A stretch of DNA of 64,000 nt. It comes from Trigonopsis variabilis. Lineage: Eukaryota > Ascomycota > Trigonopsidomycetes > Trigonopsidales > Trigonopsidaceae. Below, in pieces: positions 38,916 to 51,395 of this stretch. The stretch is from positions 372,001 to 436,000 of the forward strand of contig PPXM03000007.1 in the NCBI GenBank assembly GCA_003707065.3. Direction: 5' to 3'. The translations under genes and the position numbers were made by a program. Positions within the stretch are counted from its first letter, which is position 1. Each line of letters starts with the position of its first letter. The notes beneath the pieces are model-generated. The model searched no databases. It had not been told where the DNA came from and saw nothing but the letters and a program-made list of their open reading frames with translations.

Positions 38916-41900
38916 TGAGTACGAGACTTTAAATGGACAAACTTAGTCTTCCCAGAGTGCTATCTTGCGCCTGAGAAAGAGCCCTTGTCTGCTGCCTGAG
39001 ATTTTTTCTATCGTGTAACAGTTGGGCGTTACATTGGGATAGAGACTCCCAAGACAAGCTTGATTGATCTCGCTGGTGTAGAGTAATACGGATTCTTCAT
39101 CTCAAGTGAAATGGCATAAGTGACAAGGCTTTTGCAATACGTTTTAGACGCTGTGTGAGGTATTCTGATGGCTACCTTTGTGGCCCGATTGTCAACCGAT
39201 CTGGCTCAGCTGCGATTGGTTGCGTTGCTTTGGCACAACTAGTCCCTACGCAGAAGACCGCCCGCCTTTGCTCACAGACATGATCGATCGAGTGCAGTGA
39301 TCATTCTGAAAATGATAGATCTGAGCATCTTGTTAAAGACCTTGCGAGATCGAACGACTCTTCTTTGAGACGTATTCTACCACTTTTGCCCTGTGGAAAG
39401 ATATGACTCTATCCCCTTACCTGGTGGTTGGGTTGGACAAGCAACTGCGGACGATCAGTTTGTACTGCAATCATTTACAGAGCCACAAGTCTATCTGATC
39501 GGGCAACCATTTTTTTGCACAGACTTGGCTTGAATGAGACACAGAAAGAGACAAGACTGGACGCTGATTCCAATAGTCGATGGAGTGTCTCTTTGTTAAC
39601 CCATGATCCCGTCGCGGTGCATTGGTACCCGTTATGGAAGGATTGTGTGTGCAAGACTGATTGATCACCGGAAGTACAATATTCAACGGAGGTCGGAAAT
39701 GAAGGTCAGAACGAAGACAAGTCGGGCTCCTGGGGCTCGCTCCCTTCACGTGACAGGAGCGACTCGTCGCAGAGATGATGAAGCAAGACGGATAAGCGGC
39801 AAGATATCTGACAGAGACAGAGTGGCGGGAAAGAGGATGATTAATAAACCATGCATGGCGTTAGTAGGATCGAGTAGATTTATTGACGCTGGCCAGGAAC
39901 AAACTAAGCATCACGCTGCCCATTCTGGGCGTTGACGGGGCCCGTCAACATGTCACATTGATCCCCTGTCGCTCAGTATTTGAGCCCACGATAACGAAAA
40001 CGCGCACGCGGTGGGATCAACATTTTCTGCCGTTTTCAAGCGAGAAAGGTACATCAAGTCAAGAAGCTGCTTCTGCCGCCTACGGCGGGCAAAAGAGCCT
40101 CGATCCAGACAATCCAGTAGGTGCTAGAACACATAGTCTCCAGAAGTGGTAGTATGACGCATGGATGGCTAGAATTAAGAGAAATGGCACAACATCCAAG
40201 CGGTTCGAAATTTATATCCGAAAACACGCACCCTGTCTACTGTCACGTCTTGCTATCTGTTGCCCTTGTGAACCATACTCGACACTTTTAGCAACAAAGT
40301 TGACCATTTCTGCCACTTCTATCCATCTATCCAGATTGCCTTTGCAAGTCTCAGACTTGGCCTTGTCGCGAGACTGGTGAAGAAAAAATATTCTAGAAGC
40401 AGCAGCGAAAGTTCCACTGTGATTCAGTATTCTACAGCCGAAATAATCAGTCCATTGTTATTCTTTTGTCTTTCCCAATTGGGCAGTCGTTCGAGTCCCT
40501 CGACCATGTAGCGGCTCGTAGATCCTCTTCAACGGGCAAGGCCTCTCAATCTAGACCAAACTCGGCTTGATGATATATCAAATTCCAAGAAATCTAGTTA
40601 TATACTCGAGATTCCTGGACACTCTCTTGTAGATCAGTTCTTTTGCGGGAAGAGCCAAAGATGGGCCCATTTTCCCACTGTCAACAGTCAGCCGTACAAC
40701 AATCACTGTCTACCTATCTGGCCATTGGCCGTTCTTGCCGCTCCTTAAAAGAGAAGAAATTTTTCTAAAGTGCCTTGAAATGACGCATGGCCACCAGCGT
40801 GGAGAATTCCTAAACAGGCGCCGTCCAAGACGAAAATCTACTGAATTGATGGCTTATATGGCTATCGCTTGAAAGGCTCGGTTGGATTGCAGACTTGCAT
40901 GCCAATTGCTAGTATTCACATGGGATCATTAAATGGTGCCCAAAGAACAATCAAAGGAGCAGATCCATTACGTAGCCGATGGCATGATCGCTGCCATTAA
41001 CCCAAAAGAAGAGCACTATTCCCAAACTATCAGCGCCGTTTGTCCCTGGTCGACTCGGTTACGCCCTGGACATGGACTGGTAAATAAATATTTCCAATCT
41101 AGGGCGTCCAGACGAGTGTACCGCGCCAACGTGATTCTGGGGAGATTCTAGCTCAATTAAAGTAATTACTGGCAAAGCGTGGGAACGACTTGTTTGTAGA
41201 ACTGCAGGAGTCTACAGTAGCACTAACAAAGGTCAATTGATGCAGCACAGGACCAGATAAGCATTGCTTGATAGGACAGGCGAATCAGACAGGACAGCCC
41301 GACGAACGAGGATATTTTGATGAGCAAATATGTCAAGTCTTAGATGCACGAGTATCCCTGCATTCGGATTGTTCAGTCCATCCATTAGGCTGGATTCCCC
41401 ATTAGACGCCGACTCGGAATCGAGTTGCCGTGCGTAGGCAGGAGCTCGGGAAATGACAGGACGGGACGCAGACCGGTCAGGACGATCCATCATGCTCTCA
41501 AGAAGGACTTCTTGAAGTGCTTGTTTTGTAATACATTTTAATTCAGTTTTCTGCTGTAAAATTCGACTACACGAGCGTTTCTACCTTGGTCGTGCTCGGC
41601 TCGAGAGTTGCCGTGCCGTAATTTATCCTTGCTTGCTGTTACTCGTTTGGGAAATTACTCGGTCAGTGTGCCGGCGAGGACGATGAGGGCATAAACAACG
41701 ACACCGTCCTGTCATTGACAAGCCAGAATCCGGGCCAAGAGCGAAGAATTGTATAATCCTTGGCCCATACCGATGGATTAGGCCCAAGAACGCGCCAAGT
41801 GACGGTGGACGTACGGGTGAGGATGAGAAAAAATTGCCATCACTACGAGGGTAAATATCCAAAACAATAATATTGACCGATAAAGACAAATCTAGCATAT

Positions 41901-42118
41901 TTTAATTATTAGAAACCCCGATCCCAAATTAAAAAGCAAACATCACAAGCACTTCATTCATTCAATCATGATCCTATGGCCAGCTGAACCTAGCAGATGA
42001 ACATCGCGACCGTCAATATGTACAGTTCTCCATCATTGGCCGCGGGTACGGGAAATAACCAGTCCTGCATCGAAATTCAACAAACCGCCTCGAGCGAACC
42101 CAATCGATTCGCTGAGCT
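38916..42118. other. 3.2-kb gene-poor stretch
   Basis: No conserved reading frame was found on either strand; the longest ATG frames are about 110 codons or shorter and look random. The composition is more AT-rich than the flanking gene-dense part. It holds the NCS6 promoter and the 3' flank of the zinc-cluster gene. A B-box-like gttcgagtccc at 40489-40499 has no tRNA around it. Confidence 0.55.
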
Positions 42119-43247
42119 CTAATAATCAGTAAGCCATAGGTTCCCTAGATCAGCCATTGGCCGGATCGACGAGGAAATCGATGATTGACAAGTGAGATTG
42201 GCAGGCATATTGGGGTCAAACGGAGAAACAATCAAAGGATCGACAATCAAGTTTGATTCCATGGGCTCGCCCGAGTAGAAAAACTGGGGGCTCTTATTGT
42301 TACTGTTGGGCTGGAACGGATCATTCATTAACGACAATGCCTCGGTGGCCTCGAAAACGGCGGCGCTGGGCTCGATGGGAGACTCGTCGACAGACGTAGT
42401 CGAGTGGCCAGAGAGATCAAACGAGTCCAAGCTCGCCATCTCGCTGTCATTATCTAGGTTTGGCGAGTCTGACGAGCGCGGCTCCGAATGATGACCGCAA
42501 GATTCGGAGCAGTTCTCATGATGACTGTGTTGACAGGATTTATCGGAGCTTTCGTCGGAGTGACTGGGAGTTAGACCCGGCATTTACTAAGCAACGCAGA
42601 TGGGAGAAAAGGATTTTGCGGAATGAGGGATTTATGAATCGCAAACGACAAAAATAGTAGCGTGTTTTTTTAAAACTTACCTCGATCCTGGATCAGAGTA
42701 GCCAGGGACATGCATATTCCCGGAGACATGGTTCCCGGTCAGCTGTTCAATGACATGGTTGATATTGATGTGGCCCTCTCCTCCTTGAAGATTGTCGACT
42801 TTTTCTCCTCGTAAGACGCGATTGATGACCTCTTCGAGAGCCACTTGAAGGATTTCGATTCGGTTCTCTAGTAGATCAACGTATCTAAGACGTCAGCATA
42901 CCCTAAGACAAAAAACACTCACCCGCCAGGATAGGTCTTTTCCTTGGTTCTCTTGCGTTCTGTAAATGTACAGATCTTGTTATCGAGAATGCACCTGCTG
43001 CAGGGTTTTCTGCCGTCGCACTAGCGGTTAGATTGCTGCTCCGAGGGAAGGAGTAAACATACTTTGGATTTCTTGATTCTAAACCGAGTTAGACAAATCG
43101 ATAAGGTTCAAAAACATACCTGCAGCAATCGCATGCTTTGCCAACCCGCTTTCTCTGTCCAGACTCCATGTGAGACGAGTGTAAAGGAGAATGGACGGAA
43201 GGGTGGTGGGAAGCCGAATGTAAAGAAGAAGCTGCCAATGGAGCCAT
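42119..43247 (-). CDS. Zn(II)2Cys6 transcription factor, five exons
   Basis: Exons 43247-43120, 43078-43063, 43020-42923, 42884-42681 and 42563-42119 give 296 residues. Introns are 41, 42, 38 and 117 nt, each with a CTAAC or CTGAC branch. The zinc cluster has C39, C42, C49, C55, C58 and C65 in the canonical C-x2-C-x6-C-x5-C-x2-C-x6-C spacing. It is followed by TERKRTKEKTYPGGYVDLLENRIEIL, a linker and dimerising coil shared by a fungal subgroup. No fungal_trans middle domain is present. The last exon begins with a Ser/His/Cys-rich stretch (CQHSHHENCSESCGHH), then an acidic Ser/Pro tail that may activate. Target genes unknown. Very long non-coding flanks suggest complex control. Confidence 0.9.
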
Positions 43248-46200
43248 TATGAATAAAAGGAGAAGCAAGATTAATTATCTAAGTGCAAAACGGAACAAAT
43301 TAACAATGAAGACCAAGGATGACCGATTCGGTCGTAGAGGGATCACCTTAGGTATTTATTTCAAAAGGTTGACGGCAGTCATCCGAGGGACAGAACTCTA
43401 GACGGAAAAACGGCAGCCCAGCCCATATCCTAGTCGGTCAAAAGTTACAAATGGGAAAGACAAGAGGACAGAACTTTCGGTCCCATGTGGCGGATACTAA
43501 TGGCTAGTGCGTCTAGCGAGAATATTTGGACTGCGAGCGAAGGAGGTCGACTAAATAGCAGGACAAGCGGCCTTTCTTGCTGCTTCTTTTCTCTTTCCAC
43601 AAAAACGTTATATTTTATTTCTTTATTTTCGCCCATTGATCATCGTCTGACGGCTTGTCTTACCTGTCACAACCACGTCTGGTTCCTGTGACGTAATTAC
43701 TTATGGCTTCAACTGTCTTCTGGGCCTCAAAGGTCCAACATCAGGTCTGAGGACATGATTCAATAGTCACGTCTCTGTAGGACGACTCTATCGGAAAACG
43801 GGAGGACAACTCTCGTTACGTCCAAAAAGGAAAAGAACTTCTATGTCATCATCTGTCACAGACCCGGTTTGGTTTAGAATTAGCATCTTGTGCTTATTTG
43901 GTTTTTCATGGCCGTCAGGATATCTTGGCACGCTTTCCTGGCTGGACTTTAACATGTATCTGACCATTTATCCGTCATCGCAGCCTCGAGCCGTCGCAAT
44001 GGCGCGATGGACCTGCTGCAGATCTCTAGATGGGATGATGCTTCTAGATGACGTTGTTCCATTCTATTCCACTTCCCATCTCTCTTTGTTACTCTGGGCT
44101 CGTCCTTCTGGTCTCATCATCATCCTCGACGTTCAAAACTACACTCTATTTGCTCTCGTCAGCTTGGGCTTTCCCAACGACACTAGGTCCACTCTCGTCG
44201 TACCGCGGTCGCAGAAACACACCACCAAGCCAGCACTGAGGTTTGATAACATGATCACAACCTCCCCCGAAATCATCTCTTTTTACTTTCACCCCAATCG
44301 TCTTTTGCCGTTCCCTTTCTCCCCGCCACTCACTGGCCGTTATTCATCCGCTCCACTGCTATTTTCTTGACCAATTCTAGCGGCCACTTTTCCAGAACAA
44401 TTTTGTCTGACTAGAGACCTTTTCGTATCTGAAACCCTTGCTACAGACGTGCTTTTTCATCACGACCTTTATAGTCCCTTGCGCTTGGATGGCCTTGTCT
44501 GGCAACTCGACTGGCCTCGACGAGCTGACTTGGCAACCGAGGGTCGTATCACCCCGACGAGCGCTACCTGTTTGGCTGCTTCTACCAATAGCTCAATCTT
44601 AGACTACGATCAGATGTTCCTAATTCAAAAAAGTCCCTCTCCCACCTTCCATTTTCGTGCTTATTATTCCAATAACCGAACCCTTTTCCGTTCATCCGCA
44701 TCGTTCTAGCGCGTCGATCATCCTCTTATTCTTTCAATCTTCGCCCTTATTTTTTCTTTTTGTGGTTTCAGAAATGGTTTGTTGTCGAAAGTGTAGAGAT
44801 AATATTCAAAAGACGCCTCGCATCGTCTTATCAACTAGGCTTTCCACACTCTTTCTCTTTTAGCACTCGGACGCAGACTTGTGGCCTTGGAATCCTTTGT
44901 CTCTTTCGAGCCCAGGATTGACGCATTACATAACGCCGTTCGCGCAGTCAAGCAATCTTATCTCTCGATCACCGATCAGACTTTACGCTATTTTCTATTC
45001 ATTTGGGCTTTGGCTCTTGTGCACTGCCAGCAGAGCATCTTAACCCGATCTTGGTCAACTTTGGCCTGCAGGTGATGGCAGCGGCGCAATCTTCTTCGAC
45101 CAGCAGGCATAACGCAACTAGAAACAATGCAAATCGTGCTGTCATCGATCGGTTGCTAACGCTGCATACAACGCCATGTTTTGTTTTTTCCTTTCTCATC
45201 CTCGCCGCCGGGTCCCTCCGTCGTCTTGTGTATGTTGACGCTCGCTTGAGCTTGCACGGCTGGACTCGCGAGGCCAAGCCTTGTGCCATCCTCATCCTGC
45301 TCTGACTAGGTTTTCCTAGCGGCTTCTCCGTACTCTACTCTTCAGGCGGGCTTGCCGATAAATCTTTCTCTCGAGCTTATTCAACTCTGTTCTTCTCAAT
45401 CACGCCCATTATCTTGTTATCACCAACCTTCCGTTTATTTAGTTCGCCTTGACTAGAGATGTTTGCATTCTAGAATAGTCTTCATGGCGCTAAGCAAGCC
45501 CGATACGGTTTTAACTCCGAGCAGAATACCAGCCACAATCACCGTCTTTGACGTTGTCCAAACAATCTTATCAGTCCAAGGGTTTGGATATTTGGCGCCC
45601 CTGCTAAACCAGTCTCACTACTGCAAAGGTTCCTAATTCATCCAAACTGGAATTGTCGACTGATGGTCCAGCAGTGGCTCCACTTTGTCGTTCGACGTGT
45701 ACTCTGCGACGCATGCCGCGATGAAGCAATCCGACCTGTTGAGACATTAGCGCTGACCAGAGACGTCATATGCCACGGCTGAACCTTTCTAGCCTCGTGA
45801 TGAATATGGTGTCTGATAGCACGAGTCCTAGCGAAGGCGTCGACTAATGGACTGGGGCTTGATGTCTACGGGACATAACTCAACATTTTCCAGAAGCGAT
45901 GAGATGATGGCATAACTCGGGCCGGCGATGGAAGAAGCACTTCCAAGATAATGAACATGAGCAGCAATGGTGCCATAAGCAGCTTAACAAAAATTGCTGG
46001 AATTTCGCTGGTTTTTCTTTCAAGTCTCCCTTTAGTATGCCCATCTGGTCTATAGCTTGGGTCCATATTTGGCACGCCAACCAGCTCCCGAGCCAAAACT
46101 TTCCACCACGTCGATATGGTACTCGTCAAGCGATGATTCTTAAAATAAATCCATGCATAAACTCTATCGAGCGGTTATCATGCAGCAGACCCCTTGAATA

Positions 46201-48451
46201 TCAGCGAGCAAGACGGCTTTGGCTGCATTGTGGACTGGGGCAATTGGTTGATGCGTTCCATCATACTTGCCCACACGTGCCTGACTACACACCGCATCCT
46301 CGACGAGTCGAGCCAGAAAATCAAACTTCACATAAACCTTTGCAGGTTTTGGCACTAAGCGCTGAATACGTAAAACAGATCTCCCACCTCAAATATAGTT
46401 CAAGCACGCTTCTCTACTGCACGTTTCTGAACGATCGACATATCCTAATCGAGAAGAGAGTTGTTGACGGTAGCGGGTTGTGTAGATGGAGCGCTGGCGG
46501 AGGAGGAGTTAGCGGGCGAAACGCACCAAATGCTAGGAACCAAATCGCCCTACGGAACGCTACTTACCCAGAAAGGAGAGTGATTTCGACCCGTTTATCT
46601 GAACTTGGATTACGAATAAGGCAAGTATGATGAGACGATCCTTCCAGTTGGGGCGTGGTCAGAATTGGCTCTGTCCCGTCTGACAGCTATCAAAGAGACT
46701 CAGCGATCGCGATCTTTTCTTATCTGCAATCGTGTGCAGATGAGTAGGTTTCCAGAGTACGGGGAACCCGTTTTCTCAATTCCGTGAGTGTGACCATGTC
46801 TCTCTTAGTACCCCCACGGTTCCCTTTCTAACCCATCTTGGATTATCGAGCGGTAGCTAATACCAAACGGGTAGTGACCATAAGGTAGGTAGTCAATATT
46901 GGGAGGCAAACCCATATTTGAATGCACCACGTTTGGACATGAAAAAGGGTGCCTGGATTGTCTGATCGACATGTTATTTATGTCTTTGTGAGAATGAAAG
47001 CAAACGAAGTGGACGGGACAGATGGGTCGACAACAATATCATCAGACGGTCAATATAGTCAGGCCATGTCATTACTTTGTCTCGTACCATTCTCAAACTG
47101 CGCTAGTCCGAATGGTGACTTATTGTGAGGTCACGCATGGGTTAGCAGGGGAAAGTTAATCAGTCTCGTTGCCCCACGAGCTCGTATAACGGGAAAGGCA
47201 TGATTAGTCAATATCGACAATGCAGATAACAGCACAAGAGAGCCCAGCGGTATGGCTCTTGCTTTTCAAAGAACATTAATAAGGAAACATCGATTGGCAA
47301 ATGAAAGCGTAGGGGCGCTTCAATGGCTCGACCTCCTTCCTTTCTTGACCAACCGGGAAACTTGGTCACATCTCATCTCGAGACAAAATGCCATAATTAC
47401 CCGTCGAGGTCTTATTTGTGGTAATGACAGGCCTGACATAACGTACATCATCGTCAGCTTCTGATTTCTTCCTTAAGCGGCCAATCCCTCGACTTTCGCT
47501 CGTCCCACCTGGCCACGCAGAAAGTTGTCGATTTTGCCCTCGCGCAGCATTTTGATGCTGATATCTCATCTCACGCAAGCAATCTGTCCATTTTCTAGTT
47601 TAAACATTTCTCAAAAGATGTTTTTATATCTTTCATCAACCAGAACTGTTTGTATTGCCAGACAGATCACACATTGGCGGAGCTACTAGAACCATCTCTG
47701 TATTGTCATACTGCCTATTCCATACACCAGCTAGAACTGTTATATTGTCAAACTGACCGTTCCAGCACCCCTAATAGACATCTAGCTCTTGTTCATAGTC
47801 TAGGTGGAACAGCTTTTTGACCCATTCCTAGTCACGTCTCTCTTCCACCAGCAGGCGTTGCGTCTGGGCACCTAGACGTTGCAAGGTCCGCTGGTCTTCG
47901 AGACCCTAATGATCACTGTAGACAAATACGGACTAACAGCCACAGCTAGCGAGGCCAAATGGACACTTGTCTCCAGCAGATGATCTAGACGATGAGCGCT
48001 CTCTACGCTCTGAGCTGTGATCCTGTAATCTGTTGCAGGCTTGTACATAGGTTATATCTGATCCTTTCCATGGCACGTACTTCTTTAGCAAGCAAAATAG
48101 CTTGATACATCATGCTTTATACGTTTGAAGTATCATACAGTCTCAACTCTGCTCGACCTCAATATACTTGGCCAGAAAAGTTAAAAGCAAGTCAGAGTCG
48201 TTTTTCTACTACATGATCAACACGTTTTCTACACGCTCTTCTCTTTCAAGTTGAAAAACCGCATCGCACCAGAGACGCACCCTCTCTGCTGTTGCGTTGT
48301 CGCTGCTGCATCGCTGCTTTGGCGTTGCTTCGTTGCTCTGTTGCTGCTTCAGACACAGTGACACCAGGATACACACCACTTTGTGGAGTAGGGAGGTTGA
48401 GTCGACAACGCCTTAGTAACAACCACACCCTCAGTGGCAATCATTCCCGTC
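43248..48451. other. 5.2-kb divergent intergenic region, zinc-cluster gene / SDS23
   Basis: No conserved coding frame was recognised. ORFs at 43843-44370 and 46037-46630 lack family features. Much of 44000-45480 and 47600-48430 is pyrimidine-rich on the plus strand, like fungal promoters and leaders. A possible spliced non-coding segment on the minus strand (donor 46567, CTAAC branch, acceptor 46494) would suit a long 5' leader of the zinc-cluster gene. Confidence 0.5.
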
Positions 48452-49809
48452 ATGGAGACTCCTGGGAAATCATCAACCCAGAATCGATCATCTGTTTCAC
48501 CGCTACCGCCTAGAGACAGGCAAAGTATTATTGCTGATGTTATTGCTTCTTCCACCCAAGGCTCTCCTCTCGCCAAGGCACAAGAGCCTCCGACTCCTCG
48601 ACGAGACTGGAGAACAATCCGGCTGGCAGAATTAGTGGAAAAGAGCAAATTGGTCTTTGTTGAGGGCGATACTCCGGTAGAGAAAGCCTTTGAGGTAAGT
48701 TTGTGCCGGTTGCGGGTTGGCTAATGGTCTAGGTGCTCGAAAATCACAACTTCACCTCAATTCCTCTGCGCGTCAGCCCGGAGGATACCACAGTTTCAGA
48801 CACGTTTGACTACGCAGACTTGAATGCGTACCTCTTGTTGGTGCTTGGTCAGTACACGCCTTCCAACCTGTCTCCCCAGTTCCAGCAGTATGTGCAAGAC
48901 GCCCGGGCTGGAAAGCAGGTTCCGGTTAAGTTCGCTGCTACTCTTGGTCCAAAGGACCCGTTTATTGTCTTGCCAGAGTCGCAGACTTTACTTAAGGCGG
49001 TCGAGATTCTAGGGAGCGGAGTACACCGGTTCTGTATCACCAAGGACGATTCTTCAGAAGTTGTCGGCATGCTTTCGCAACGACGATTGGTGCGATACTT
49101 TTGGGATAATCTGAAATCCCTGTCTGGGTTGGATGAATGGTTACAAGCGACAGTGTCGTCGCTGGGGTTGGGCACCCGGAGCGTTGTTTCGATTCGAGGC
49201 GATCAGAAAGTAATCGAGGCTCTGAAACTCATGAACCAAGAAGGCATGTCGTCGCTTGCGGTTGTGGATCATTTCAATAACCTTTTGGGTAACATTTCCG
49301 CGGTCGACACTCAGTATCTAACCAAATCTTCTTCTGCTCATCTCCTTTCTTCTTCTTGCCAAGCGTTTGTTTCTGTCATTCTTACCAACCGCGGTGTCCG
49401 CGACGGAAAAGACTCCTTCCCCGTCTTCCACGTCACCCGCAATGCCAGCATGGCCACCACCGTCGCCAAGCTGGTCGCTACCAAAGCCCACCGACTATGG
49501 GTGGTCGACCCCTCTGCGTCCAAAGACAGCCTGCCTTCGTCGGGAGATGCAGTGCCTCCGCTTACCAGCGGCCATGTCGCTGGCTGCGTGTCTCTCACAG
49601 ATGTCCTCAATTCGCTTTTCCGCTCGGCTGGAGAAGGCCACATAGACCCTCTCCTGGCTCGTCGCCAGCGTCGGAGGTCCTCGTCTTCGGCCTCGTCGGT
49701 GTCCACCAACACCATAGGCTCCATTTCCGCCGTCGACCGCAGAAGCTCGTCAATTGATCGAGGCTCAATTGATCGCGGCATAGGGCGTCCTGACGCTCCG
49801 CGCCCTTGA
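48452..49809 (+). CDS. SDS23: Sds23-type CBS-domain protein, phosphatase/nutrient regulator
   Basis: Exons 48452-48694 and 48733-49809 with a 38-nt intron (GTAAGT, GCTAAT, TCTAG) give 439 residues. A Ser/Pro N-terminus is followed by four CBS motifs: KLVFVEGDTPVEKAFEVLENHNFTSIPL (spliced), PFIVLPESQTLLKAVEIL, VSIRGDQKVIEALKLMNQEGMSSLAVVD and FPVFHVTRNASMATTVAKLVATKAHRLWVVD. The last block and the Ser-rich C-terminus match Sds23/Moc1 better than the AMPK gamma subunit Snf4. Sds23 inhibits PP2A-type phosphatases and links nutrient signals to mitosis and cytokinesis. It ends in a GSIDRGIGRP-type Arg/Ser tail. Confidence 0.86.
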
Positions 49810-50017
49810 TTTATCTCAAAATTTGTGTTATATTTTAATCTCAATGTTCTCTTGGTTGTGTATCTGCCGTGCAGTCGTAGCTCCATCCTTCGCCGCGGTT
49901 GCCATCCTGCTGGCTCGACACCAACGCTACACAAAATTTCTCCCTCACCAATGCTGAGTCGGATGATCAGCCGGAGACCGATGCGGTCGACGCGAATGAT
50001 ACGTAAGGACGAGCGAA

Positions 50018-51316
50018 ATGACACGAATAATTAATCCACTAGTGAGGCGGTTCCAATCGACGACTGTGAAGCAGATCGAGACCGAGACCGTTCCTCGGAT
50101 GCTTGGGCGGAGACTGGTTGTGAAAAAGACGGCGGAAGACGTCGCAGTCGACGACAAAAGCATGGAGCAGCTGGCCCAGGAAATACGAGAGTTTATTAAT
50201 CAAGAGCTGAGCGTTGATGGCGAGGAATTGGAGAAGATTTCTCGGACGAACGAGCGACTTTATGTGCCTTCAGAGGAAGGGCAGCGATACAAGTTTCGAG
50301 AGCGGCTGGCTCGGGACGCCCATTTCCGTGAAGTCAGTGGCAGGCTGGGCAGCCACGTGGAGGATGTCTATAGGCCGTATAAAGATCTGAATCATCCCCC
50401 CTCGCCCAGCCAGATCACGGCTGAGCTGCTCATGTCGGCTGGAGCCCACCTGGGGCACTCGACTGGGCTATGGAGGCCCAGTAACCAAGGGTTCATTCTG
50501 GGAGTTCGCAAGGGGCTCCATATCATTGATCTCGACATCACGGTTGCCAGGCTCCGACGAGCATGCAACGTTGTATCTGGGGTGTGTGAGCGAGGAGGAA
50601 TAGTGCTATTTGTGGGCACAAGAGAGGGGATGGCGCCTTATGTGATTAATGCAGCCCAGCGGAGTAAAGCGTGTTACGTTACCAGTCGGTGGATTCCAGG
50701 AACAATCACCAATGGGGCCAACATTCTGACTGGAGAAAAGCTTCTGGCGGTCAACATGGCTGATGAGGTTGTCGAAGATGCCGATTCGGGCAAAGTCGAA
50801 GACGATCTGAAGAACCCGTTCAACAACACTCAGTACCTCAAGTATCTGACGCTCGAAGGCGATCAGGCTCGAAAGGTGGTTGCGCCTGACCTGGTCATCA
50901 TTCTCAATCCGGTGGAGAACAGAGTGCTGCTGAAGGAATGCGCTCAGCACTGCATTCCTACCATCGGTATCATTGACACTGACGTCGAGCCGTCGCTGGT
51001 TACGTACCCCATTCCCGCGAGTGATGATTCTCTACGATCCACTGGATTGATTGTGGGTATGCTTGGCAAGGCGGGAGAAGAAGGACGGGAGCGACGAGTG
51101 GCGCGGTGGTACGAGCAAAAGGAGATAGTGCCCAAGGAGGTGGAAGAGAGGAACGAGAGAGCCAAGGAGGCTGCAGACAAGACCCTCGATGTGGATCGAC
51201 GGTTGCTTGAAGAATGGTACCGACTTACTGAAAATATGGAAGGACAGACTGAAGAGGAGATCATGGATGCCTTTGTCCAGCGTCTTGAAGAGGCCAAGGC
51301 CAACTTGGGTTTATAG
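50018..51316 (+). CDS. MRP4: Mitochondrial ribosomal protein uS2m
   Basis: 432 residues, intronless. The N-terminus MTRIINPLVRRFQSTTVKQ is a typical mitochondrial presequence. The uS2 domain includes LLMSAGAHLGHSTGLWRPSNQGFILGVRKGLHIIDLDITVARLRRA, ILFVGTREGMAPYV, WIPGTITNG, APDLVIILNPVENRVLLKE and IPTIGIIDTDVEPSLVTYPIPASDDS, all in bacterial S2 order. It belongs to the mitochondrial small subunit. The C-terminal 100 residues are a charged helical extension usual in fungi. It converges on YMC1 with 79 bp between the stops. Confidence 0.95.
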   Translation: MTRIINPLVRRFQSTTVKQIETETVPRMLGRRLVVKKTAEDVAVDDKSMEQLAQEIREFINQELSVDGEELEKISRTNERLYVPSEEGQRYKFRERLARDAHFREVSGRLGSHVEDVYRPYKDLNHPPSPSQITAELLMSAGAHLGHSTGLWRPSNQGFILGVRKGLHIIDLDITVARLRRACNVVSGVCERGGIVLFVGTREGMAPYVINAAQRSKACYVTSRWIPGTITNGANILTGEKLLAVNMADEVVEDADSGKVEDDLKNPFNNTQYLKYLTLEGDQARKVVAPDLVIILNPVENRVLLKECAQHCIPTIGIIDTDVEPSLVTYPIPASDDSLRSTGLIVGMLGKAGEEGRERRVARWYEQKEIVPKEVEERNERAKEAADKTLDVDRRLLEEWYRLTENMEGQTEEEIMDAFVQRLEEAKANLGL

Positions 51317-51395
51317 ACGTCATTGTAAATAGTTTTGATAATATACAAGAACCACAGCGACTCGAGAGTCCATGAAAGCAGTAAATGCCCACCAT

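Noticed and set aside
40489-40499. tRNA B-box-like sequence
   Set aside because: Flanks do not form a T-arm, acceptor stem or A-box.
43843-44370. 175-codon plus-strand ORF in the gene-poor island
   Set aside because: Composition reflects the pyrimidine-rich DNA (Leu/Ser/Pro/Phe); no domain and no conserved motif.
45866-46129. Minus-strand frame with a hydrophobic segment
   Set aside because: No good ATG context, no family match, and no neighbouring exon completing a protein.
46037-46630. 197-codon plus-strand ORF
   Set aside because: No recognisable motif and irregular codon use; overlaps the possible minus-strand non-coding intron.
48452-49809. Snf4 (AMPK gamma) identity
   Set aside because: The fourth CBS block and the Ser-rich tail fit Sds23 better, and the AMP-binding Arg/Asp pattern is not evident.
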